Source of the DNA: CAYJAD01 sp964368075
GTDB taxonomy: Bacteria; Desulfobacterota; Desulfovibrionia; Desulfovibrionales; Desulfovibrionaceae
DNA: 17,489 bases
Assembly (NCBI GenBank): GCA_964368075.1
Contig: CAYJAD010000052.1
Coordinates: 1 to 17,489 of the forward strand
Reading direction: 5' to 3'
Shown here: piece after piece, positions 6,626 through 12,501 of the stretch
How the letters are laid out: each line of letters starts with the position of its first letter
Position numbering within the stretch: the first letter of the stretch is position 1
Notes under the pieces: model-generated
What the model saw: only the letters and a program-made list of their open reading frames with translations
Database searches by the model: none
What the model was told of the DNA's origin: nothing
Made by a program: the position numbers and the translations under genes

Positions 6626-8659
6626 ATGTCAATATTTTTTTTAGCGTATGATTATGTCGAAAGTGTTCTTGCTGAGTGGGAAAAAGCTTATAATGTGTAT
6701 ACAGTTCAGGGAAGCAAAGATGATGCTTTTTTAGCTTTGCATGAAACGTCCCCCACCTTATGGTGTGATGAGTATGATGTTATTTCCATGCCACCAAAGT
6801 CTTTTGTTTTTCCGCAAAGAGAATCTCTCTTTTCCTGGGAAGGAGAAGAAAAAATTTTTGTAAAAGACGCGTTGCTTTTTGATGAAGAATGGCAGGGTGG
6901 GGCTTTACGCAGCAATAAAATTTTGTCAGTGGTGCAGGGTGAGCGTGATGTAAAAGCAGACACCTTACTTTTTGGTGTGCGTCCTTGCGATGCTTATGGG
7001 CTTGCTTATACACAGCAATTTTTTTCGCAAGAATATTATGATATGAACTATGCCCGAAGAGCTAAACATTTACATGTGGTGGCTATAAATTGCACCCAAC
7101 CGGCAGAGCAATGTTTTTGTAATGCTTTGGGCACAGGGCCTTTTTTAAATACTGATGCTGGCTTTGGACATACGGGGTGCGATATGGAATTTACCCCGGC
7201 TGAAGAAGGCTATATGGTGGAAGTGCATAGCGAAAAAGGTCAATGGATGTTAACGCTTATCGGCGAATATGTGCATGTATTGCACGATGACACAGTGCTT
7301 GAGCAAAAAAAGGCTGTTTTACAAGATGCCAAAAAGTCTTTTTCTGAAAATGTAGACTTTTCCACACTTAAAGAAGCTTTAGAAGCGGGTTTTGAGCACG
7401 AACTTTGGCAACGCATTGCCCCTAGCTGTATTTCGTGTACTGGCTGTACTCGGGTGTGCCCCACATGTACATGCTTTACCACACGAGAAAAACCCACGGG
7501 TAAGAATAGTGGCAAGAGAGTACGCTCTTGGGATTCGTGCCAAAGTCAAAGCTTTACGCGCAATGCAGGGTGGCATAACCCTAGAGATACAGTGGCCATG
7601 GTGCGCTATAGAATTTATGATAAATTTAAATATATTGAAGATCGCTTTAACAAAAAAGGATGCACGGGCTGTGGGCGCTGTAATAGCACTTGCCCTGCAA
7701 AAATTGACATAATGGAAATTGCAAAAGAAATTATGCAAGCGCATGCCGTCAAAGGAAATGCGCCCACGATTATTTCTGAAAATAAGGAATCTGTACCTTT
7801 TATCGATCATAGGCGCTCTTTTGATACGCATTTATATGTACCAAAGGTTGTAGAAATTATTGATATTTTTGAGGAGGCAGAAAATATTAAGCGTTTCACT
7901 GTACGCTATACAGGAAATACCTGTCACGGACGCCCAGCACTGCGCGGACAGTTTTTTATGATTACGGATTTTGGCGTGGGTGAAATAGCCATTTCTGTAC
8001 CTTTTAGTGATAGGGAAGAAGAGAAATTTTCTTTTTATATTAAAAAAGTAGGCAAGGTAACTACAAGTCTTTTCAATAAAAAAATTGGGGATACTTTGGG
8101 TTTACGTGGCCCCTATGGAGTGCCTTTCCCGTATGAGAAGTTTAAAGGGCGCACCTTGCTGGTTATAGGTTCCGGTGTGGGCTATGCTCCTGTGCGTGCT
8201 CCTTTGGTGCGTGCTCTAGAAAATCGTAAAGATTTTAAACATATTGTTATGATAGCTTCAGCTATGACGTATGAAGAATTAATGCTGAAAGAAGAATTGC
8301 ATGCGTGGAGTAAGCTTGATGGGGTACATGTGCATTATGCACTGGCTAAACCCACCACAGCCATTGATGCGCATGTGGGGTACATTAACGATCTTTTACC
8401 GGGGCTTGTTACAGAGCCGGGTTTAGATTGGAAAGAAACATCGGCTATTATTTGTGCCTCTGTGCGACGCATTCGAGCTGTGGCGGATGATTTGGTAAAA
8501 TTGGGCATGAATCCCACAGATATTTATACTGCTTTAGAAACACATATGCGCTGCGGGGTAGGTAAATGCGGGCACTGTAAGGTGGGTGCTCATTATATCT
8601 GTAGTGATGGACCTGTGTTTAATTATGCACAAATACAGGAATTACCACAGGAATTTTAG
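6626..8659 (+). CDS. Fused [4Fe-4S] / FAD-NAD(P)-[2Fe-2S] electron-transfer protein (HydB-HydG or AsrA-AsrB type)
   Basis: A 677-residue soluble flavo-iron-sulfur protein. Residues about 1-370 resemble the beta subunit of archaeal sulfhydrogenases (HydB) and anaerobic sulfite reductase AsrA. This part includes a VRPCDAYGL segment and two [4Fe-4S] motifs: Cys268-X2-Cys271-X2-Cys274-X3-Cys278, and Cys346-X2-Cys349-X2-Cys352-X3-Cys356. Two further cysteines follow the first motif (281, 283). Residues about 395-677 resemble the gamma subunit (HydG/AsrB/PyrK family). They comprise an FAD-binding barrel (RGQFFMITDF, ISVPFSD), an NAD(P)-binding Rossmann domain (VIGSGVGYAPVRAPLV) and a C-terminal [2Fe-2S] site at Cys643, 648, 651 and 659. 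These halves are normally separate proteins. GGAG sits 5 bp before the ATG. Following fdhA on the same strand, it probably carries electrons between formate dehydrogenase and NAD(P) or another soluble carrier. The domains are secure; the partner and the acceptor are inferred. Confidence 0.88.
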   Translation: MSIFFLAYDYVESVLAEWEKAYNVYTVQGSKDDAFLALHETSPTLWCDEYDVISMPPKSFVFPQRESLFSWEGEEKIFVKDALLFDEEWQGGALRSNKILSVVQGERDVKADTLLFGVRPCDAYGLAYTQQFFSQEYYDMNYARRAKHLHVVAINCTQPAEQCFCNALGTGPFLNTDAGFGHTGCDMEFTPAEEGYMVEVHSEKGQWMLTLIGEYVHVLHDDTVLEQKKAVLQDAKKSFSENVDFSTLKEALEAGFEHELWQRIAPSCISCTGCTRVCPTCTCFTTREKPTGKNSGKRVRSWDSCQSQSFTRNAGWHNPRDTVAMVRYRIYDKFKYIEDRFNKKGCTGCGRCNSTCPAKIDIMEIAKEIMQAHAVKGNAPTIISENKESVPFIDHRRSFDTHLYVPKVVEIIDIFEEAENIKRFTVRYTGNTCHGRPALRGQFFMITDFGVGEIAISVPFSDREEEKFSFYIKKVGKVTTSLFNKKIGDTLGLRGPYGVPFPYEKFKGRTLLVIGSGVGYAPVRAPLVRALENRKDFKHIVMIASAMTYEELMLKEELHAWSKLDGVHVHYALAKPTTAIDAHVGYINDLLPGLVTEPGLDWKETSAIICASVRRIRAVADDLVKLGMNPTDIYTALETHMRCGVGKCGHCKVGAHYICSDGPVFNYAQIQELPQEF

Positions 8660-8682
8660 GGAAACACTAATTAATTTTTTTA

Positions 8683-8718
8683 CTGAGAGGGGCACTTTTT
8701 TTAGATTTTCCCCTTCAG
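8683..8718 (+). terminator. Hairpin after the electron-transfer gene
   Basis: CTGAGAGGGG (8683-8692) pairs with CCCCTTCAG (8710-8718) with one bulge, around a T-rich loop. It starts 24 bp after the stop codon. No T-run follows the 3' arm, so it may act together with the stronger hairpin downstream. Its arms resemble the 21-bp stem after carA. Confidence 0.5.
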
Positions 8719-8783
8719 AAAAACACCTGTGCTAGAGTTTTATATTTAAAGATTTCAACACAGTTTATTGCATAAAGGAACAT

Positions 8784-8850
8784 GAGGCCGTTGAAAAAGC
8801 TTGCTATATGAAATTATGTATATACGCTTTTCAACGGCCTCTATTTTTTA
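8784..8850. terminator. Bidirectional terminator between convergent genes
   Basis: A 16-bp stem with a single bulged A pairs 8784-8800 with GCTTTTCAACGGCCTC (8826-8841). A T-run (8842-8850) follows on the plus strand. It serves the electron-transfer gene on the plus strand. The thioesterase gene on the minus strand ends at 8848, so its stop codon lies inside the T-run. The 25-nt loop is AT-rich and partly self-complementary. Confidence 0.85.
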
Positions 8851-9258
8851 TTGCCACAATTCTTTTAACCAAGCAGGTGTTGCACAAGGTTTGCCTGTTT
8901 CGTTTACCACAGCATGTGTGGTGCTTCCCTCGGCAAGTAGCTTACTCTTGTCTTCATTCCATATTTCATATACAAAGTCTATGGACGCACGACCCCAACG
9001 AACGATGGCTACATGAATATGAATAAGGTCATCGTACTTTGCAGGTGCCCTATAGCGGCACTGGGCTTCTCGAACTGGTAAATAAATGCCTTTCTTTTCT
9101 ACCTCTGTATAGCTCATACCTCGAGAACGGATAAATTCACTACGAGAACGTTCAAATAGATGTAAATATTCTGCATAATACAAAACTTGCATGCAGTCTG
9201 TTTCGCCATAAGAAATGCGATGAGCCAGCCAACAGTCTGGCTTTGGAAAATCCTTCAT
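8848..9258 (-). CDS. Hot-dog fold acyl-CoA thioesterase, YbgC/4HBT family
   Basis: 136 residues, the usual length for single-domain 4-hydroxybenzoyl-CoA thioesterase/YbgC proteins, which hydrolyse acyl-CoA thioesters in the cytoplasm. The N-terminal signature YGETDCMQVLYYAEYLHLFE fits the family consensus, with Asp21 in the place of the catalytic aspartate. RSRSEFIRSRG follows, as in YbgC. The rest (VREAQCRYRAPAKYDDLIHI, then VYEIWNED) matches the beta-sheet of the fold. The start at 9258 has AGGAA about 6 bp upstream and is 35 bp from the divergent mltA start, so both promoters must be compact or overlapping. No tol-pal genes are adjacent, unlike the classical ybgC locus, so the substrate cannot be deduced from context. 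Confidence 0.9.
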   Translation of the reverse strand: MKDFPKPDCWLAHRISYGETDCMQVLYYAEYLHLFERSRSEFIRSRGMSYTEVEKKGIYLPVREAQCRYRAPAKYDDLIHIHVAIVRWGRASIDFVYEIWNEDKSKLLAEGSTTHAVVNETGKPCATPAWLKELWQ

Positions 9259-9293
9259 GTTAATTCCTTTTTTACTCTTTGGAGAGTTGTTTT

Positions 9294-10508
9294 ATGGGTA
9301 TGACAGATATAATCAACCAATGTACACGGCGTGTTTATGGCCGCACGTTTATTACATTTCTATGTGTAATTTTGCTATGCGCATGCAATACGCAAGTGGC
9401 AAAAGTAGCAAAAAAAATACAGCTTCCTGCACCGGTGGGGGCAGAAAAGCCAGAAGAGTTTTTGCAAAAGCTCACTCCATCTAATCAAAATATCGCCTCA
9501 TGGCAAGAACTGAATGTGACTTTGCAAAAGAGTATTACCTATGTCAAAGCAAAAAACCAAAGAGCCTTTGCCCTTCGTGCCCCGCATTTAAGTATTACAT
9601 GGGGGCAAATGTTAAAAACTCTTTTGGAGTTTCAAGCTCTCTTACCGCAATTGGATGCAAACCCTCAATTGCTTTTAGAACACTTTGAATGGGTGGCAGC
9701 GCCAGAGGGCATACATTTTACGGGTTATTATGAACCTCTTATTCCTGCAAGCCGAACCCCCAAACCAGGCTATCAGCCCATTTATAAAAGACCACCGGAA
9801 CTTGCAAGTTATAGAAAAAAACATCGCAGATATTATAGTAGAGAAGCTATTGATGGGAAAAACGTGTTGGCAGGTCGTGGACTTGAATTGGCGTGGGCCA
9901 AGAGTATGGTCGATGTCTATTTTTTGCAGATTCAAGGTAGCGGTAAATTGCTTTTTGAAGATGGTAGCACTCAATATGTCAATTATGCAGGACAAAACGG
10001 GCATAAATATGTTGTTTCCGGAAAAATTATGAAGGAAAGGGGACTTGTAATAAAGGGTGATGTTATGGAACAACGCCAATGGTTTGCAGATAACCCTGAA
10101 AAAACCTTTGATATATTAAAAGAAAACCCCAGTTATGTCTTCTTTAAGCTTGGCTCAGAAGGGGCTAAAGGTGCCATGGGACGCGTACTTGATCCTTTAC
10201 GCAGCCTTGCTACAGATAGAAAATTTATCCCCTTAGGAGCACTTGTGGCCTATGGGGTAAACTTGCCACATATGTTGCTTGGCACTTCCCCCATGCGTGG
10301 TCTTGCTTTTACACAAGACGTGGGGGGGGCCATTAAAGGCAACAGGTTTGATATTTTTATGGGGCATGGTGCTGTGGCAGAATTTCGTGCTTCTCACTTG
10401 CAGTCGCACGGTATAGCATGGATGCTTGTGAGCAAAAAAGTATTGGAAGAAGCCAAGAAAGCAGAAGAAGCACGTAAAAAAGCTTCACAAAATAAAAGAA
10501 AAAAGTAG
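9294..10508 (+). CDS. mltA: Membrane-bound lytic murein transglycosylase A (lipoprotein)
   Basis: This enzyme cleaves the MurNAc-GlcNAc bond of peptidoglycan with formation of 1,6-anhydro ends, acting from the outer membrane. The 404-residue protein has a basic N-terminus, a hydrophobic stretch (FITFLCVILLCAC) and a lipobox cysteine at 31. The MltA domain follows (GYYEPLIPASR, GRGLELAWAK, VYFLQIQGSGKL). It ends in a 3D domain with FTQDVGGAIKGNRFDIFMGH. Asp342 and Asp353 match the conserved aspartates; Asp353 probably corresponds to the catalytic Asp308 of mature E. coli MltA. The tail from about residue 380 is Lys/Ala-rich and likely disordered. The start at 9294 was chosen over a TTG at 9279 because GGAGAG (9281-9286) serves as its ribosome binding site. 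An ATG two codons later is also possible. Confidence 0.93.
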   Translation: MGMTDIINQCTRRVYGRTFITFLCVILLCACNTQVAKVAKKIQLPAPVGAEKPEEFLQKLTPSNQNIASWQELNVTLQKSITYVKAKNQRAFALRAPHLSITWGQMLKTLLEFQALLPQLDANPQLLLEHFEWVAAPEGIHFTGYYEPLIPASRTPKPGYQPIYKRPPELASYRKKHRRYYSREAIDGKNVLAGRGLELAWAKSMVDVYFLQIQGSGKLLFEDGSTQYVNYAGQNGHKYVVSGKIMKERGLVIKGDVMEQRQWFADNPEKTFDILKENPSYVFFKLGSEGAKGAMGRVLDPLRSLATDRKFIPLGALVAYGVNLPHMLLGTSPMRGLAFTQDVGGAIKGNRFDIFMGHGAVAEFRASHLQSHGIAWMLVSKKVLEEAKKAEEARKKASQNKRKK

Positions 10509-10545
10509 TTTAGGAAAACTTCTACTATTATTCTGAAAATGCTGC

Positions 10546-10572
10546 AATAAACCTTCTCTAAGGTATTATTTT
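10546..10572 (+). terminator. Weak hairpin after mltA
   Basis: ACCTT (10551-10555) and AAGGT (10560-10564) form a short stem with flanking A/T-rich partial pairing, and T-rich sequence follows. It begins about 40 bp after the mltA stop. The stem is short, so this is a tentative terminator. Confidence 0.3.
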
Positions 10573-10601
10573 ATAAAAATAAAAAAAATTATAATATTGT
10601 T

Positions 10602-10630
10602 TTGCCTTTTACTCTAGACAAGAGTAGTAT
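10602..10630 (+). promoter_or_regulatory. Putative glpX promoter with inverted repeat
   Basis: TTGCCT (10602-10607), a 17-bp spacer and TAGTAT (10625-10630) make a plausible sigma70-type promoter about 100 bp upstream of glpX. The inverted repeat TACTCT-agaca-AGAGTA (10610-10626) fills the spacer and reaches the -10 box, a position where a repressor could block RNA polymerase. The sequence elements are seen; their functions are inferred. Confidence 0.45.
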
Positions 10631-10728
10631 GCCAACGTAAGTGAACGGTATTTGCAATGTTTCTGAATTCTAATGTATTCAAGATATTGTAATTTTATTG
10701 AATTTAGGTGGCTTTTTTGGAGGTAAAA

Positions 10729-11715
10729 ATGGTGTTAGAAAATCCTGAGAAAAATTTAGCTTTTGATCTTGTGCGCATAACAGAGTCTGCTGCATTGGCT
10801 TCTGCCCGTTGGCTAGGCCGTGGTGATAAGAATGCAGGTGATGGCGCGGCTGTGGATGCCATGCGTGTTACCTTTAATTCTGTGCATATAGAAGGCACCA
10901 TTGTCATTGGAGAAGGGGAAAAAGACAATGCCCCTATGTTATATAATGGTGAAAATGTAGGTGCAGGTGATGGCCCACAACTAGATGTTGCTGTTGATCC
11001 TGTAGAAGGTACGAGCCTGCTTGCTTACGGACGCCCCAATGCCATATCGGTTATTGGCGCGGCACCCAAAGGAACTATGCTTGATCCTGGCCCAAGCTAT
11101 TATATGCAAAAGCTTGTAGTACCGCATGAAGCACGCGATGTGGTAGATATCGACGCGCCAGTGGGAGTAAATTTACAAAGCATTGCCATGAGCCTTGGAA
11201 AAAAAGTAGAAGATTTAGTGGTATTTGTGCTAGATAAACCACGCCACGAAGGGCTAATTCAGCAAATTCGTGCTGCTGGGGCGCGTATTCAGTTACATAC
11301 CGACGGTGACGTGACGGGAGCGCTTATGGCTGTTAGCCCCCATTCTGAAGTAGATGTTATGATGGGAACTGGCGGTACACCGGAAGGCGTGTTGGCCGCA
11401 TGTGCTATTAAAGGGCTTGGCGGGCAAATGTTTGCACGGCACGATCCTCAATCTTATGTAGAAAAAGAGGCTCTTGCAGAAGCCGGTATTGATGCTCGCT
11501 CGGTGTTAACTGTTAATGAACTTATTCGTTCTGACGATTGTTTTTTTGCAGCTACAGGTATTTCCGGTGGCTCGTTCTTACGCGGGGTGCAATTCTCTGG
11601 TGGCAATGCCATTACGCACTCTATCATCATTCGTGGCAAAACAGGAACTTTACGCTATATTGAGTCTTATCATAATATTAAACAATTAAACACTTTTAGT
11701 GCTGTACGCTATTAA
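10729..11715 (+). CDS. glpX: Fructose-1,6-bisphosphatase class II
   Basis: This enzyme hydrolyses fructose 1,6-bisphosphate to fructose 6-phosphate in gluconeogenesis; it is metal-dependent and cytoplasmic. The 328-residue protein aligns from its start with GlpX. Recognisable segments are ITESAALASARWLGRGDKNA with Asp38 of GDG, then GTIVIGEGEKDNAPMLY, AVDPVEGTSLLAYG (residues 88-101) and GTGGTPEGVLAACAIKGLGG (Glu219 corresponding to the conserved catalytic-site glutamate). All metal and phosphate motifs seem intact and the length is normal. The ATG at 10729 is preceded by GGAGG with 5-bp spacing. A GTG at 10708 is in frame but lies upstream of this ribosome binding site. No glpF/glpK neighbours are present, so it appears to be a stand-alone gluconeogenic gene. 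Confidence 0.96.
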   Translation: MVLENPEKNLAFDLVRITESAALASARWLGRGDKNAGDGAAVDAMRVTFNSVHIEGTIVIGEGEKDNAPMLYNGENVGAGDGPQLDVAVDPVEGTSLLAYGRPNAISVIGAAPKGTMLDPGPSYYMQKLVVPHEARDVVDIDAPVGVNLQSIAMSLGKKVEDLVVFVLDKPRHEGLIQQIRAAGARIQLHTDGDVTGALMAVSPHSEVDVMMGTGGTPEGVLAACAIKGLGGQMFARHDPQSYVEKEALAEAGIDARSVLTVNELIRSDDCFFAATGISGGSFLRGVQFSGGNAITHSIIIRGKTGTLRYIESYHNIKQLNTFSAVRY

Positions 11716-11725
11716 GATAGAAATC

Positions 11726-11762
11726 TATAACATATTAAGTTTTTTGAGCTTTTAATGTTATA
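11726..11762 (+). other. AT-rich hairpin between glpX and the exported protein gene
   Basis: TATAACAT (11726-11733) pairs with ATGTTATA (11755-11762), with partial further pairing inside. There is no long T-run after it. It may attenuate transcription between glpX and the next gene or stabilise the glpX mRNA 3' end. Confidence 0.3.
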
Positions 11763-11787
11763 TCTTGCTTAATAGTAAGGAATTTTT

Positions 11788-12264
11788 ATGCAATGTAAAT
11801 CCTTTCTTTGGGGGCGATTTTTTGTGCCCATGTTCGTTTTTTGTGCACTTGCCCTTTGTACTTTCATAAGCCCAACATGGGCGCAAGCACAAAGTGTGTA
11901 TGAAAAACAATCACCCATGACAGAAAGAGAATTGGTAGATTTTATTCGAGTTTTACCACAGTTTAGAGCTTGGGCTTCTTCTCAAGGTGATGTGGCGCAC
12001 CCATCTATATCACAAGGAAAAGCTGATTTTTTTTACTCTAAAGAAGCAGAGAAATGGGTAAAAGAACGTCATTGGGATGCAAGACGTTTTTTTGCTGTTA
12101 TGGGTAAGGCCGCAGCTTCATTATATGTACTTTCTGTAGGGGGTAGCGATAAAGCTAGACCCAAAGATATGCCTCATGTAAGTCAGGCCGAGCTAGATTT
12201 GGTGCAAAAGCACTTAACAAATTTGCTCGAAGCGGGGAAAAACGCTCCTCCTATGGCTCAATAG
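11788..12264 (+). CDS. Exported protein of unknown function
   Basis: 158 residues. I do not recognise a family. The first 34 residues are a good Sec signal peptide: basic Lys4/Arg10, a hydrophobic core (FFVPMFVFCALALCTFI) and a signal peptidase I site Ala32-Gln33-Ala34. The mature part, about 124 residues, appears helical. It includes MTERELVDFIRVLPQFRAWA, an aromatic/charged segment (FFYSKEAEKWVKERHWDARRF) and a C-terminal helix rich in Leu (LDLVQKHLTNLLEAG). There are no cysteines in the mature part and no catalytic motif I can name. AAGGA lies 6 bp before the ATG. The gene follows glpX by 72 bp on the same strand and may be co-transcribed. It is probably periplasmic; function is open. Confidence 0.8.
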   Translation: MQCKSFLWGRFFVPMFVFCALALCTFISPTWAQAQSVYEKQSPMTERELVDFIRVLPQFRAWASSQGDVAHPSISQGKADFFYSKEAEKWVKERHWDARRFFAVMGKAAASLYVLSVGGSDKARPKDMPHVSQAELDLVQKHLTNLLEAGKNAPPMAQ

Positions 12265-12265
12265 T

Positions 12266-12424
12266 TCTTTAAGCGAAGCGCAAGCACGTCCGGCTATTTT
12301 TCTTGAAAGAGACGGTACGCTTAATGAAGATATTGGATATTTGTATGAACAAAAAAAGTGGCGATGGCTTGAAGGGGCACCTTCGGCTCTCGCCACTTTT
12401 GTTGGCAGCGCAATATATTTGTGA
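12266..12424 (+). pseudogene. Remnant of a GmhB/HisB-type HAD phosphatase, N-terminal fragment
   Basis: The frame directly after the exported-protein stop encodes RPAIFLERDGTLNEDIGYLY, then KKWRWLEGAPSALATF, ending at TGA 12422-12424. This is the start of a HAD phosphatase of the D-glycero-D-manno-heptose bisphosphate / histidinol phosphate group, whose motif I is FLDRDGTLNED and which continues with a W-W-LxGAPEAIA stretch. Here the nucleophile Asp is replaced by Glu (codon 12305-12307). Only some 50 codons remain, and motifs II to IV are missing. There is no ATG or evident ribosome binding site at a sensible position upstream. It is therefore best read as a decayed, truncated gene. The homology of the first 45 codons is clear; the deletion history is inference. 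A functional copy may exist elsewhere. Confidence 0.75.
12354..12400. terminator. Strong hairpin inside the HAD remnant
   Basis: AAAAGTGGCGA (12354-12364) pairs perfectly with TCGCCACTTTT (12390-12400). An inner stem GAAGG (12371-12375) / CCTTC (12380-12384) closes a GGCA loop. The plus strand ends in four T; the minus strand would end in seven. It probably terminates the transcript of the exported protein (and glpX, if linked) before the glnS promoter. Confidence 0.65.
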
Positions 12425-12426
12425 GC

Positions 12427-12445
12427 AAGGTCAATGATTGACCTT
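12427..12445. promoter_or_regulatory. Perfect palindrome overlapping the glnS -35 box
   Basis: AAGGTCAAT-g-ATTGACCTT is a perfect 9+1+9 inverted repeat. Its right half contains the -35 hexamer TTGACC, so a protein bound here would compete with RNA polymerase. There is no T-run, and as a hairpin it would have only a one-base loop, so a DNA-binding site is more likely than a terminator. The binder is unknown. Confidence 0.45.
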
Positions 12446-12466
12446 AAACCCTTTCTGCGTTAGATT
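12438..12466 (+). promoter_or_regulatory. Putative sigma70 promoter of glnS
   Basis: TTGACC (12438-12443) and TAGATT (12461-12466) are separated by exactly 17 bp. Transcription would start near 12473, about 30 bp upstream of the glnS ATG. This is the best promoter match in the window. Confidence 0.6.
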
Positions 12467-12501
12467 GCTTGCTTCATTTTTATCAGTAGAAAGGGATACC
12501 C

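Noticed and set aside
7379..7831. 150-codon open frame on the minus strand inside the electron-transfer gene
   Set aside because: It is antisense to the strongly conserved iron-sulfur region, has no recognisable motif, and its composition is that of a shadow frame.
9279..9293. TTG start for mltA
   Set aside because: The TTG overlaps the GGAGAG ribosome binding site that serves the ATG at 9294.
9675..10079. Open frames on both strands (115 and 134 codons) inside mltA
   Set aside because: They overlap the well-supported mltA coding region and show no domain, signal or ribosome binding site.
12214..12396. Minus-strand 60-codon frame over the HAD remnant
   Set aside because: The plus-strand translation shows clear HAD homology; the minus frame shows none.
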